A stretch of 64,000 bases of DNA, taken from contig JABCZH010000013.1 in NCBI GenBank assembly GCA_013289795.1, forward strand, positions 1 through 64,000. The letters are read 5' to 3'. The position numbers and the translations under genes are program-made. Origin of the DNA: Acidobacteriota bacterium. Its GTDB lineage: Bacteria > Acidobacteriota > Terriglobia > Terriglobales > Acidobacteriaceae. Below are positions 51,113-60,222 of the stretch, piece by piece (position 1 is the stretch's first letter; every line of letters begins with the position of its first letter). Under the pieces are notes generated by a model, which saw nothing but the letters and a program-made list of their open reading frames with translations, was not told the DNA's origin and ran no database searches.

Positions 51113-51590
51113 TCTTCGGAACCGAGATGCTGCCTGCGCTCGGCGCTGGATCTTGAGCGATCACTTGATCCGCTTGCGCACCGGACAGTTGAATCTCCGC
51201 GACTGCACCCACATCCAATCCACGGCGGCGGATGTTGAGTTCTGCCGCTCGCTGACTTTGTCCCAACACGTTGGGGATCTCCATTCGCTGCGGACCCATA
51301 CTCTGGGCCACGCGAATCTGCCAGCCTCGGCGAATTTGTGTCCCCGCCGCTGGCAATTGCGACAAGATTCGTCCTTCCGGTACTCGCGGACTGTAGTACT
51401 GGCGTTCGACTTCAAACTGAAAGCCGCTGGCCTCGGCCACACGCCGTGCCTCCACCGGAGTCTTGCCTAACAAATCGGGGACAGCCACTTCGCGGCCGTG
51501 AATGGCAGACCGCATCGCGGTCAGCGCCGAGACAAGCGCCACCATCAACAAAATCAGCGCCTGCAGTCCGTGTCGAAAAAAGGATTTCAT
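50841..51590 (-). CDS. Membrane-anchored PASTA-domain protein
   Basis: 249 residues. One transmembrane helix (about residues 9-27, ALILLMVALVSALTAM) is followed by three PASTA modules: VAVPDLLGKTPVEARRVAE, MEIPNVLGQSQRAAELNIRR and FVMPSFVGQTLGKVSGVLKE are their openings (hallmark VPxLxGxxxxxAxxxLxxxG). PASTA domains bind muropeptides or beta-lactams and normally sit on Ser/Thr kinases or PBPs. No kinase domain is present here, so this is a stand-alone periplasmic form. The third module is encoded within the overlap with rsmB. TATAAT at 51608-51603 lies 12 bases before the ATG. Confidence 0.85.
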   Translation of the reverse strand: MKSFFRHGLQALILLMVALVSALTAMRSAIHGREVAVPDLLGKTPVEARRVAEASGFQFEVERQYYSPRVPEGRILSQLPAAGTQIRRGWQIRVAQSMGPQRMEIPNVLGQSQRAAELNIRRRGLDVGAVAEIQLSGAQADQVIAQDPAPSAGSISVPKISLLASQPPSPAAFVMPSFVGQTLGKVSGVLKEAGLRVGTVAETPPPADSANVPSQVLAPQPSPDSIVVSQNPAPGGKVVAGSVVNLQVR

Positions 51591-51602
51591 CTTACGAGCG
51601 TG

Positions 51603-51608
51603 ATTATA
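51603..51608 (-). promoter_or_regulatory. -10 element of the PASTA gene
   Basis: On the minus strand a perfect TATAAT ends 13 bases before the ATG at 51590. The predicted start lies about six bases before the ATG and the intervening bases GTAAG give no real ribosome site. The -35 (TGTTCT at 17-base spacing) is weak. Confidence 0.4.
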
Positions 51609-51691
51609 GCTTTCCCTTTTTGGGGAGAACAGACTCAAGATTGCTTCATCCGCCTGGGTGGCAGCGAGCAACCGCGCCTATACTTGTGGTC

Positions 51692-53596
51692 ATGCCCCCT
51701 GAAACTGATCTTCTGGATTGGTTGCGACGCTACTGGGGCTATGGCTCATTTCGCCCCTTGCAACAAGACATTGTTGGAAGCTTGCTGGAGGGGCACGACG
51801 CCTGCGTCGTCATGCCCACCGGTGGCGGGAAATCGCTATGCTACCAGCTACCGGCGCTGGTTTCGGAGCGGACCGCCGTTGTGATCTCGCCCTTGATCTC
51901 GCTGATGCAGGACCAGGCGGCACAACTGGCGCAAATGGGCATTCCCGCAGCCGTGCTGAATAGCTCGCAAGCCGCCAACCAACAATCGGCGGTCATGAGC
52001 AAAGCCAGCGCGGGCGAGTACCGGTTGTTGTATCTCTCCCCGGAACGACTGGCGCGGGCGGATACTATTGCCTGGCTGCAGCGCGTCCCGATCGCGTTCT
52101 TCGCGATTGATGAAGCGCATTGCATCTCTGAATGGGGACATGAGTTCCGTCCCGAATACCGGCAGTTGAGTTCTCTGCGGGCCCACTTTCCGGATCGGCC
52201 CATCGCGGCGTTTACTGCCAGCGCCACCCGGCGAGTTCGCCACGACATTCTGCGTCAGTTGCAACTCCGTGATCCCCATAAGTACATCGCCAGTTTTTAT
52301 CGCTCCAACCTGCGATACCTCATCAAGGAGTGTGAGGGCCGCGAGCAGCCCGGCCTGCTCCTGAGAGCGCTGCGGAACTACTCCGGCAGTAATGTGATTG
52401 TGTATGCGCCGACCATCGCCAAGGTCGAAGAGACCGTCGATTACCTGGAAGAGCAGGGAATTTCTGCAGTCGCCTACCACGGCAAGATGGATGCGGACGC
52501 CCGCAGACGAAACCAGGAGTGCTGGACGGCAGACGAAGTACGGGTGTTCGTGGGAACGATCGCTTTCGGATTGGGCATCAACAAGGCTTCGGTGCGGGCG
52601 GTAATCCATCTTTCGCTGCCCAAATCAATTGAGCAGTATTACCAGGAAGCCGGACGCGCTGGCCGCGACGGAAAGCCTGCAGATTGTATTCTGCTCTGGC
52701 AAAAGCGGGATACGGCGCTGCTGGCGTACTTCATCGACCAGATCATTGACGCTGCGGAGAAAGAACGCGCCTGGCAGCGCTATCATGCCATTCGCCGTTT
52801 CGCAGATTCCGGCAGCTGCCGTCACCGCCAGATTTGTGTGCATTTTGGAGAAACGCCGAAGTGGATGTCCTGCGAGTCCTGCGACGTGTGCGGTTGCGAA
52901 TCGGCATGGCTGGTGAAGTCACTCGGCGTTGCGGACAAGGTCGCCGGAGTGGCTAGGAGCACGCGCGGGCGGGAACCCGAAGAAAAGCCTTTGGCCGGCG
53001 ATGTGGACTTTGAACTGCGCGATTACCTTCGTGAGTGGCGGCGATCTGCAGCCAAACAACAGGGAGTTGCAGCATTTGTCGTCATGCACGACACTTCGCT
53101 CGACGAAGTGTGCCGCATGCGTCCAACCTCCATTGCGGAACTATTGCAGGTCCCCGGTTTCGGCCAGCGCAAGGCTGCCACGTATGGGCAGCAGATTTTT
53201 GACTCGCTGGAAAGGTTTCGTAACGGAGAGCGTGCCAGCGCGGTTCTGGTGAAGAAGTCAAAGCCGGTGGACGAGACTGTGACCTTGCTGTCCGATGGGC
53301 ACACTTTAACTGAAATCGCTGCCATTCGCGGCCGCCAGCTTGGCAGCGTGGTCAGCCTGGTGGCCGATCTGGTCGAGAAGGGAGAGTTGGAATTCCAGGC
53401 CACCTGGATCGATAAGGACAGGCAGGCGATCATCGAAGCTGCCTGCACACGGGTCGGTATCGAACGCCTCAAGCCGCTCAAAGATGTGTTGCCGCCCGAG
53501 ATTACCTTTGAGGAGATACGGCTGGTGGTGGCCCGGTTGCGCCGAAACCAGGCACGTGTCCCGAAGTTGACCGAGGATGTTAAGCAAGTCAGTTGA
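51692..53596 (+). CDS. recQ: ATP-dependent DNA helicase RecQ
   Basis: 634 residues. The superfamily 2 helicase core has motif I MPTGGGKSLCYQLPAL at about 41-56, motif II FAIDEAHCISEWGHEFRPEY and motif VI QYYQEAGRAGRDG. The RQC zinc region has four Cys in CRHRQIC and CESCDVCGC. An HRDC domain follows (FVVMHDTSLDEVCRMRP to VPGFGQRKA), then a C-terminal helix-turn-helix with LTEIAAIRGRQLGSVVSLV. RecQ unwinds DNA with 3-prime to 5-prime polarity in recombination and fork repair. ATG 51692 starts the standard domain; the open frame further upstream overlaps the PASTA gene. It converges on the PBP gene. Confidence 0.94.
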   Translation: MPPETDLLDWLRRYWGYGSFRPLQQDIVGSLLEGHDACVVMPTGGGKSLCYQLPALVSERTAVVISPLISLMQDQAAQLAQMGIPAAVLNSSQAANQQSAVMSKASAGEYRLLYLSPERLARADTIAWLQRVPIAFFAIDEAHCISEWGHEFRPEYRQLSSLRAHFPDRPIAAFTASATRRVRHDILRQLQLRDPHKYIASFYRSNLRYLIKECEGREQPGLLLRALRNYSGSNVIVYAPTIAKVEETVDYLEEQGISAVAYHGKMDADARRRNQECWTADEVRVFVGTIAFGLGINKASVRAVIHLSLPKSIEQYYQEAGRAGRDGKPADCILLWQKRDTALLAYFIDQIIDAAEKERAWQRYHAIRRFADSGSCRHRQICVHFGETPKWMSCESCDVCGCESAWLVKSLGVADKVAGVARSTRGREPEEKPLAGDVDFELRDYLREWRRSAAKQQGVAAFVVMHDTSLDEVCRMRPTSIAELLQVPGFGQRKAATYGQQIFDSLERFRNGERASAVLVKKSKPVDETVTLLSDGHTLTEIAAIRGRQLGSVVSLVADLVEKGELEFQATWIDKDRQAIIEAACTRVGIERLKPLKDVLPPEITFEEIRLVVARLRRNQARVPKLTEDVKQVS

Positions 53597-53597
53597 T

Positions 53598-53612
53598 GCC
53601 GGTAAATCCGGC
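53598..53612. terminator. Small hairpin between convergent recQ and PBP genes
   Basis: GCCGG-TAAAT-CCGGC forms a perfect 5-base stem in the 17-base gap between the two stop codons. It lacks a T-run on either side and may act as a weak bidirectional terminator. Confidence 0.4.
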
Positions 53613-53613
53613 C

Positions 53614-55842
53614 TCAGTGAAACTCTTCGGCGGCCGGCGCGGCATCCGGGGTGTCAACCTTTGCCACCCCAGACGCGAGCGCGGGAGCCGGTGCGAAGTC
53701 TCCGGAGTCTTTCCCCGCCAGCGCAACCTTCATGAAGTCCATCCATATGGGTAGCGCAGCCCGCGCCCCGCTCTCTTTCGCCCCCAAAGTTTTCTTCTCG
53801 TCATAGCCAATCCAAACGCCGGTTGTCATCGCCGGGGAAAATCCTATGAACCAGGCGTCTGTGAAGTCATTGGTGGTTCCGGTTTTCCCTCCCAGCGGAT
53901 ACTTCATGCTGGCCGCCGCGATCCCGGTTCCGTGCTGCACCACTTCCTGCAACATCGAAGTCATGATGCGAGCGGTGCGGACGCTGATCACGTCCTTCAC
54001 CTCAGGGAAATCTTCTTCCAGCACCCGGCCTTCGTAGTCCGTCACCTTGGTGATATAGCGCGGCATGACTCGCACGCCGTCATTCGGAAAGACGCTGAAT
54101 GCCGATGTCTGCTCGAACAGGGTCACCTCGGCCGCGCCCAGTGCCACCGGCAAGTAAGGAGGCATATTGGAAGTGATCCCGAAGCGGTGGGCATAGTCGA
54201 TGACCGTCTTGATGCCGAGGCCGTCCGCGATCTTCAGGGCTGGGATGTTGCGCGACTGCGCCAGCGCTCGTCGCAGAGTGATTGTGCCTTCGAACTTTTC
54301 GTCGTAGTTATGCGGAATATAGGGGCCGGATGCAGTTTCAAACGTCACCGGCGCGTCGAGCACCGTATCGTCCGGCTTCGCGCCCTGGTCGATGGCAGCG
54401 GTGTAAACGTAAGGTTTAAAAGACGATCCCACCTGCCGCAAAGCCTGCGTGGCACGGTTGAACTTCGATTCTTCAAAGTCGCGCCCGCCCACCATCGCTT
54501 TGATCGCCCCCGTAGCATTGTCAATCGCCAACAATGCCCCTTGGGCCCCGGAGTCCTGCTCCAGGCTGACGCGCGCCTTTCCATCACTGCCGAGCGAGAC
54601 AATTTTCACATACGCGATGTCGCCGGGTGTCAGAATGTCTGGAAGCTTGCGCTTGGTCCAGGCTGCATCGGCTTGCGAAAGAGATGCAATATAGCGGCCG
54701 AACCTTACGGTCGCCGCGCCCGGTCCAACTCCCAACACCAGAGCATGAACATATCCCTCAACCTCAGGCTCATCGTCCCAATCGGGATGCTGATAGTTAG
54801 CCAGCGTCACCTTCGGAGTCAGTACGTTGTTCAGACTATTTTTCCAGCCATGCCGGCGTTCATACGCGGCTAAACCGTCGAGTACGGCGTGGTTGGCAAA
54901 ACGCTGCAAGTCCATGTCCAGCGAAGTGTAAACGCGCAATCCGCCTTCATGGACCTGGTCAGTGCCATACTTATTTTCCAGATAGCGGCGAATCTCCTCC
55001 ACAAAATACGGCGCCAGCGAATTCAGGTCATGCTGCAATTTCAACTGAATCGGCTGGCTTCGGGCATCATTGGCCTGCTGGTGGGTGATCTTGCCATCTT
55101 CCAGCATGGCGTTGATCACCAGGTTCCGCCGCTTGATCGCCCGGTCAGGATGGTTGATGGGCGAATACAAACCGGGCGCTTTCGGCAAACCGGCCAGCAG
55201 CGCCGCTTCGTCCAGCGTTAGCTGTTTGGCGGACTTGCTGAAGTAATACTCCGAGGCAGACTCGAAGCCGTACGCTCCATGTCCCAGAAATATCTGGTTG
55301 GCGTACAGGGTGAAAATCTGTTCCTTGGTAAATCTGCGCTCGATCTGGATGGCTAGCAACGCCTCTTCGATTTTGCGACGAAACGACCGGTCGGGAGAAA
55401 GAAAAAGATTCCGGGCCAACTGCATGGTGAGCGTCGACGCCCCCTGCACCTTGCCTCCCGACTCGATGTCGCGGTACGCCGCCCCGGCGATGCGCCACAC
55501 GTTGACACCCCAGTGGTCATAAAAATCCTTGTCTTCGATGGAAATCAGCGCCTCGCGCAGCACTGGGGGGAAATCGCTATAGTTCGCCACCACCCGCCGC
55601 TGCAGCGCAAACGACCCGATGATCCGCCCCTGATCGTCGTAGAGCTCCGTGATTGAACTGGGCCGGTAGTGCTCCAGTTGCTCAACCTGCGGCAGGTCGG
55701 TGGTGTAAACCAGCAAGAGTCCGGCCGTGGCCCCGATTAGCGCCGACAACAGCACCAGCAAGCCGAACAAAACCCGCCCCACCAGTTTGCGTGGTGCTAC
55801 CTCGACTTCCTCACCGGGAAGGTCTTCGTAGATCAACTTCAT
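53614..55842 (-). CDS. Class A penicillin-binding protein (PBP1A family)
   Basis: 742 residues, bifunctional peptidoglycan synthase. A transmembrane helix spans about 23-47. The glycosyltransferase domain (about 70-240) has the catalytic Glu in ALISIEDKDFYDHWGVN, then QGASTLTMQLARNLFLSP and the IFLGHGAYGFESAS motif. The transpeptidase domain has the SxxK motif in VGSSFKPYVY, SxN as QSRNIPAL and KTG as GGKTGTTNDFTDAWFIGF. It builds and crosslinks glycan in the periplasm. The neighbouring PASTA protein could be a partner in cell wall sensing, an inference from proximity only. Confidence 0.93.
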   Translation of the reverse strand: MKLIYEDLPGEEVEVAPRKLVGRVLFGLLVLLSALIGATAGLLLVYTTDLPQVEQLEHYRPSSITELYDDQGRIIGSFALQRRVVANYSDFPPVLREALISIEDKDFYDHWGVNVWRIAGAAYRDIESGGKVQGASTLTMQLARNLFLSPDRSFRRKIEEALLAIQIERRFTKEQIFTLYANQIFLGHGAYGFESASEYYFSKSAKQLTLDEAALLAGLPKAPGLYSPINHPDRAIKRRNLVINAMLEDGKITHQQANDARSQPIQLKLQHDLNSLAPYFVEEIRRYLENKYGTDQVHEGGLRVYTSLDMDLQRFANHAVLDGLAAYERRHGWKNSLNNVLTPKVTLANYQHPDWDDEPEVEGYVHALVLGVGPGAATVRFGRYIASLSQADAAWTKRKLPDILTPGDIAYVKIVSLGSDGKARVSLEQDSGAQGALLAIDNATGAIKAMVGGRDFEESKFNRATQALRQVGSSFKPYVYTAAIDQGAKPDDTVLDAPVTFETASGPYIPHNYDEKFEGTITLRRALAQSRNIPALKIADGLGIKTVIDYAHRFGITSNMPPYLPVALGAAEVTLFEQTSAFSVFPNDGVRVMPRYITKVTDYEGRVLEEDFPEVKDVISVRTARIMTSMLQEVVQHGTGIAAASMKYPLGGKTGTTNDFTDAWFIGFSPAMTTGVWIGYDEKKTLGAKESGARAALPIWMDFMKVALAGKDSGDFAPAPALASGVAKVDTPDAAPAAEEFH

Positions 55843-55942
55843 GGGAGATCATGGTCAGGATAGCAGGAGGCGCCACAGCCAGCGAAACTTGCCGAGATAC
55901 GGTTCGATCCCGAGGGTGCGATATTTGGTGCAACATATTACA

Positions 55943-55971
55943 TTGACATACCCTGCACAGCCGCCAATAAT
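55943..55971 (+). promoter_or_regulatory. Sigma-70 promoter placing the start on the oxidase GTG
   Basis: A perfect TTGACA (55943-55948) is followed after exactly 17 bases by AATAAT (55966-55971), a 5/6 -10 element. The expected start is at about 55978, which is the first base of the GTG codon of the multicopper oxidase. A leaderless mRNA is predicted. Confidence 0.65.
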
Positions 55972-55977
55972 GCCCAA

Positions 55978-57882
55978 GTGCCGAAAACGCCCTGTTTTCA
56001 GTCCGGTATCGCCTTCCTTCTGTTCTGGACTCTTTCGGCATTGGCTCAGAGTCCCGAACCCATCGTCGCCAACCAGAACCGCTCACCCGCCGGAAAGCTC
56101 GAGTCTGGCGTACTTAATATTCAATTGGAAGTCCGTGAAGGCGTTTGGCATCCTGAGAACGAAGACGGCCCCGCCCTCTTCGTGCAGGCATTCGGCGAAG
56201 CGGGTCAGCCTGCGCAGATTCCAGGGCCGATGCTCCGCATGCTGGAAGGCACCACGGTTCACGTCACCGTGGCCAACAAACTCGATACTGCCGTGACGGT
56301 CCACGGTCTCAACACCCGCCCCGGCGACTCCAAGGATGTGCTCGACATACCTGCCGGCGAAACTCGTGAGCGAACTTTCCCCGCTGGCGCTCCCGGAACC
56401 TACTATTACTGGGCACGCAGCACCGAACCGCGCAAGAGCGGGTTAGGTTCGACGCCGCAGACGGTGTTCGAGGACGCACAATTGAATGGCGCGTTCATCA
56501 TCGACCCTCCCGGTGCCGTTCCCCCTGACCGCGTGTTCGTGGTCAACCTGATGTTTGTCGAACACGATATTTCGCATCCCCGCTTCGAGGTTGTCAGTAT
56601 CAACGGCAAGTCATATCCGTTCACAGAACCACTGGATTACACCGTGGGCGATAGTATCCGCTGGCGCGTCATCAATCCCGGTTTTGCGCCACATCCCATG
56701 CACCTGCACGGCGCGTTCTACAAAGTGTTAAGCCTGGGGGACACACAAACTGACATGCGGTTTGACGGCGACGATCGCCAGTCCGTGGTCACCGAGGGCA
56801 TTCAGCCTGGCGGCACCATGATGATGGAGTGGTCGCCGGAACATGCCGGCCGCTGGCTGTTCCATTGCCACTTCCAGTTGCATATGTCGAGCGCGGAGCG
56901 CGTTCCAGTGTTTACGCAGCCCTCTGAGCATAAAGACCCACTCGAAGGAACTTCGGGTTCGATGGTTCATGATGGCAACAAGATGGAAGGTATGAGTGAT
57001 ATGGCGGGTCTGGTTCTGATCATCAATGTGAGACCGTCCGCCGGAGCAGCCGCTCCGGTCTCGGCGAAGGCAGCCACCAGAACGCTCGACCTGATCATCG
57101 ACCCAGACGCTCAAGCCGCCGCCAACGAGCCGAAATTCAGCTGCGCCATACGCGAGAAGAACAAGCTGATCGCGTCCCAGGACCGGGGGGTGGGTCCTCC
57201 CATTGTCATCACCCGTGGCCAGCTCACCGAGATCACTGTCCTGAATCACCTGAAGTCGCCAACCACGATTCACTGGCACGGGTTGGAACTCGAAAGTTAT
57301 TACGACGGCGTAGTGGGCGGTGGTTTGGGCGATCAGGTGACCTCGGCGATTGCGCCCGGGGACAAGTTTGTCGCGCGCTTCACTCCCTCACGTGCCGGCA
57401 CTTTCATCTATCACACCCATGCGGGAGACCCGAGTCAGCTTACCGGCGGCATCTACGGCGCGCTGGTTGTTTTGGAACCGGGAGAGACCTTTGACCCGGA
57501 TTACGACAAACTGCTGGTTATCGGTACGCGCGATCAGCTCTTTAACGCCAAGCGCATCACCATCAACGGTTCGGAGGCGCCGCAACCGTTGACGCTAGCC
57601 CGAGGCAATACTTATCGCCTGCGCCTCATCAATATTGCCCCCAACCTAATCGGAAAGTTCCGCCTGGGAACTCAAGAGCATCCCGAGACCTGGCGCGAGT
57701 TGGCCAAGGACGGTGCATACGTTCCCGCCCGGCTGGCGAAGCCGGGAGATGCCATGCTGGACATCCTGTCGGGTGAAACCTACGATTTCCAGTTCCGCGC
57801 CGATGAGCCGGGAGATATCCCAATGGAAATTCAAAACCTGGTGAGTCAAGCGAAGCTTGTCACTCACGTCGTCGTCCGCTGA
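55978..57882 (+). CDS. Secreted multicopper oxidase with permuted copper motifs
   Basis: 634 residues with a signal peptide (1-23, cleavage near ALAQ). Four cupredoxin domains are suggested. Domain 1 (about 30-175) has VTVHGLNTRPGDS and YYYWARS, with the copper ligands lost. Domain 2 carries HPMHLHG at 239-245 and HCHFQLHM at 296-303, normally the C-terminal motifs. The second half carries IHWHG at 431-435 and YHTHAG at 478-483, normally the N-terminal ones. All four His pairs of a trinuclear centre and the type 1 Cys297 are present, in the reverse order from laccases. Substrate (metal ions or phenols) is unknown. The GTG start is supported by the promoter. Confidence 0.85.
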   Translation: MPKTPCFQSGIAFLLFWTLSALAQSPEPIVANQNRSPAGKLESGVLNIQLEVREGVWHPENEDGPALFVQAFGEAGQPAQIPGPMLRMLEGTTVHVTVANKLDTAVTVHGLNTRPGDSKDVLDIPAGETRERTFPAGAPGTYYYWARSTEPRKSGLGSTPQTVFEDAQLNGAFIIDPPGAVPPDRVFVVNLMFVEHDISHPRFEVVSINGKSYPFTEPLDYTVGDSIRWRVINPGFAPHPMHLHGAFYKVLSLGDTQTDMRFDGDDRQSVVTEGIQPGGTMMMEWSPEHAGRWLFHCHFQLHMSSAERVPVFTQPSEHKDPLEGTSGSMVHDGNKMEGMSDMAGLVLIINVRPSAGAAAPVSAKAATRTLDLIIDPDAQAAANEPKFSCAIREKNKLIASQDRGVGPPIVITRGQLTEITVLNHLKSPTTIHWHGLELESYYDGVVGGGLGDQVTSAIAPGDKFVARFTPSRAGTFIYHTHAGDPSQLTGGIYGALVVLEPGETFDPDYDKLLVIGTRDQLFNAKRITINGSEAPQPLTLARGNTYRLRLINIAPNLIGKFRLGTQEHPETWRELAKDGAYVPARLAKPGDAMLDILSGETYDFQFRADEPGDIPMEIQNLVSQAKLVTHVVVR

Positions 57883-57922
57883 TCGCAGACCGTACATTTG
57901 CCGGCTCGGTTGCTTCCATCCG

Positions 57923-59233
57923 TTAGTTGGACCGGTACACGATCTTCCCACTCACGATCGTGGCCACAACCTTGCCCGTGAAATGCCAGCCGTCGAACGG
58001 CGAATTGTTCGACTTCGAGTGCGACTTTGCGGCTTCAAAGGTCCAGCGCTTCTTGGGATCAAAGATGGTGACGTCGGCGTGGCTGCCTCGCGCCAGCGTG
58101 CCGCGCCCGCGCAATTCCACCACCCGGGCCGGGCCCGCGGTAAAGAGCTCCACAATTCTTGCCAGCGGAATTCTGTGCTCGCGATGCAACCGGGTGATGG
58201 CCAGCCCCAGCGCCGTTTCCAGACCTGTGATCCCGAACATCGCCTTCTCGAACTCAATGATCTTCTCGTGCGTCGCATGGGGGGCGTGGTCCGTGGCAAT
58301 CGCATCCACGGTGCCGTCGGCCAGAGCCACGATCAGTGCCTCTCGGTCGGCCGCCGAGCGCAGCGGAGGATTCATCTTGCAATAGGTGTTGTACTCGCCG
58401 ACGTCCGCATCGGTCAGGGTGAAATGGTGCGGCGTAACCTCGCAAGTTACATGCGCCTTGCTGCGCTTGCCTCGGCGCACTGCCTTAAGCGCGTCTGCGG
58501 TAGAAAGATGAGCCACGTGCAAGCGTGCTCCCGCGAATTGTTGCGCCAGTTGTACGTCACGATCCACGATGGCAGCCTCGGCAGCAACCTTCATGCCGCG
58601 CAGTCCCAGCCGGAACGAAGTGGAGCTTTCGTTCATCGAACAATTGTCCGTAAGCCGCGTGTCTTCGGCGTGCTGAATCACCGGCAGATTGATTTCCGCC
58701 GCCAGGCGGAGCGTATCCCGCATGGTAGTTTCATTCAGGATAGGCCGGCCATCATCGCTGACGCCCACCGCTCCGGCGCGTTGCAAGCCGCGAAAGTCCG
58801 TAAGCACCGCGCCCTTACTGGCCTGAGTCGCCGCCGCAATGGGAAACACATTGACCACCGCTCCACGCTGCGGCTGTTGGAGCCAGGTCACCCATTCCAC
58901 CGAGTCCACCACGGGCGAGGTATTGGGCATGCAACAAACCGAAGTGAATCCCCCCGCGGCCGCTGCCGCCGTTCCACTGGCAATCGTCTCTTTGTAGCTC
59001 TGGCCCGGCTCGCGCAGGTGCACATGCAGATCGATGAAGCCGGGCGTAACCACCAATCCACGAGCATTCAATGTCTGATCGGCGCTCCCGCGAATTTTGT
59101 TCGGCGGAGCGACGTCCGCCACGCGGCCATCGTGCAGCAACACGTCCATCGGGCCATCAATTTTCCCCGCCGGGTCGATCACGTGGCCGCCCTTAATCAG
59201 CAACCCACCCGATTTGAGTTTGTCGTGTGCCAT
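57923..59233 (-). CDS. pyrC: Dihydroorotase
   Basis: 436 residues, class I (amidohydrolase) type. The zinc ligands are in PGFIDLHVHLREPG (residues about 55-68), with later His in IQHAEDTRL, HVAHLSTADA and the catalytic Asp in IATDHAPH. The enzyme cyclises carbamoyl aspartate to dihydroorotate in pyrimidine synthesis. The gene follows pyrB by 37 bases in the same direction, forming pyrR-pyrB-pyrC. The complete set of metal ligands shows that it is active and not the PyrC-like PyrX pseudo-enzyme found beside some pyrB genes. Confidence 0.95.
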   Translation of the reverse strand: MAHDKLKSGGLLIKGGHVIDPAGKIDGPMDVLLHDGRVADVAPPNKIRGSADQTLNARGLVVTPGFIDLHVHLREPGQSYKETIASGTAAAAAGGFTSVCCMPNTSPVVDSVEWVTWLQQPQRGAVVNVFPIAAATQASKGAVLTDFRGLQRAGAVGVSDDGRPILNETTMRDTLRLAAEINLPVIQHAEDTRLTDNCSMNESSTSFRLGLRGMKVAAEAAIVDRDVQLAQQFAGARLHVAHLSTADALKAVRRGKRSKAHVTCEVTPHHFTLTDADVGEYNTYCKMNPPLRSAADREALIVALADGTVDAIATDHAPHATHEKIIEFEKAMFGITGLETALGLAITRLHREHRIPLARIVELFTAGPARVVELRGRGTLARGSHADVTIFDPKKRWTFEAAKSHSKSNNSPFDGWHFTGKVVATIVSGKIVYRSN

Positions 59234-59270
59234 CAGTTCAATCTTTCAAGTCCAGCGCAAGAAATTCTCG

Positions 59271-60182
59271 TCATGCCTTGCCCAGCGCTCGCGCCAGGAT
59301 CGCCATCCGCACCGGCACCCCATTCGCGACTTCTTCCACGATGACCGATTGTGGGCAATCCGCAACTTCCCAGGTGATCTCGAGTCCGCGAATGATGGGG
59401 CCAGGATGCATTACCATGGCGTCTCGCTTGGCCAGTTTCATCCGCGCCAGGGTCATCTGATAGCGGGCAATGTAGTCCTGCAAGCGGATCTTGAGTCCCG
59501 CCAGGCGCTCCTTTTGCACTCGCAATACCATGACGACATCCGCGCCCCGCACAGCTTCCTCGGCCGTGCGCGAAATGTGCAAATTTGGCGCCAGGCAGGT
59601 GGCCAACTCCGGCAGCAGTTCGGGCGGGCCACAGAGTGTGATGCGGGCGCCAAACTTGCTCAACAGATGAATGGCGGAACGCGCCACCCGGCTGTGATAA
59701 ATGTCTCCGATGATGGTGACCTGAAGGCCCTGCAGCTTTTTCTTGTGACGCAGAATAGTGTAGGCGTCCAGCAGCGCCTGCGAAGGGTGTTCATGCATGC
59801 CGTCGCCGGCATTGATGACAGGAATCTTCAGATGCCGGGCCATCAGCAAAGGCGCTCCCGCCGCGGGATGGCGAACTACCATCACGTCCGCTCCCACCGC
59901 TTGCAGCGTGTATGCAGTGTCGAGGAGCGATTCACCTTTCTCAATACTGGATCCGCTGGAGAGCACCAGCGTGGTCATCGCGTCCATCTCCTTGGCCGCG
60001 ATTTCGAAAGAGCTGCGCGTCCGGGTCGAGGCTTCGTAGAAGAGCAGCAGCACGCGCTTGCCGCGCAATAGAGGACGGGGCTTGAGCGGATTCATCCGCC
60101 GGGCCAATTGCAGCAGCCCCGTGATCTCCTTCGCGTCGAGATGTTCGATATCCAGCAGAGAACCGCGCGCAGTTTTCGTCAT
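59271..60182 (-). CDS. pyrB: Aspartate carbamoyltransferase catalytic subunit
   Basis: 303 residues. The carbamoyl-phosphate motif is FYEASTRTRSSFEIAAK (STRTR), with GSSIEKGESLLDT (Lys loop), DGMHEHPSQALLD and MHPGPI as further active-site segments. It forms carbamoyl aspartate, the first committed step of pyrimidine synthesis. The ATG at 60182 directly follows an in-frame GTG at 60185 and either may be used. No pyrI regulatory subunit gene is present, as in many class B or C enzymes that assemble with PyrC. Confidence 0.95.
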   Translation of the reverse strand: MTKTARGSLLDIEHLDAKEITGLLQLARRMNPLKPRPLLRGKRVLLLFYEASTRTRSSFEIAAKEMDAMTTLVLSSGSSIEKGESLLDTAYTLQAVGADVMVVRHPAAGAPLLMARHLKIPVINAGDGMHEHPSQALLDAYTILRHKKKLQGLQVTIIGDIYHSRVARSAIHLLSKFGARITLCGPPELLPELATCLAPNLHISRTAEEAVRGADVVMVLRVQKERLAGLKIRLQDYIARYQMTLARMKLAKRDAMVMHPGPIIRGLEITWEVADCPQSVIVEEVANGVPVRMAILARALGKA

Positions 60183-60199
60183 CACCTGCCCAGTTAAAC

Positions 60200-60222
60200 G
60201 GCAAGGGCGAAATGCCCTTGCC
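60200..60222 (-). promoter_or_regulatory. Strong hairpin between pyrR and pyrB
   Basis: GGCAAGGGC and GCCCTTGCC form a perfect 9-base stem around a 5-base loop (GAAAT on the plus strand) in the 73-base gap. It lies about 18 bases before the pyrB start on the coding strand. There is no T-run after it, so it is more likely an attenuation, processing or translation-control element, or a repeated extragenic palindrome, than a simple terminator. Confidence 0.5.

Noticed and set aside
51338-51691. In-frame upstream extension of recQ
   Set aside because: It is antisense to the PASTA gene and its translation does not resemble RecQ; the standard N-terminus begins at 51692.
55901-55911. GGTTCGATCCC, like a tRNA T-loop
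   Set aside because: No complementary stem flanks it and no acceptor, D or anticodon arm can be folded from the adjoining bases.
57857-59344. A 495-codon open frame on the plus strand opposite pyrC
   Set aside because: It is antisense to a complete, motif-rich dihydroorotase gene, has no recognisable domain and is expected by chance in G+C-rich DNA.
59097-60071. A 324-codon open frame on the plus strand opposite pyrB
   Set aside because: Antisense shadow; His/Gln/Arg-rich without structure or domain.
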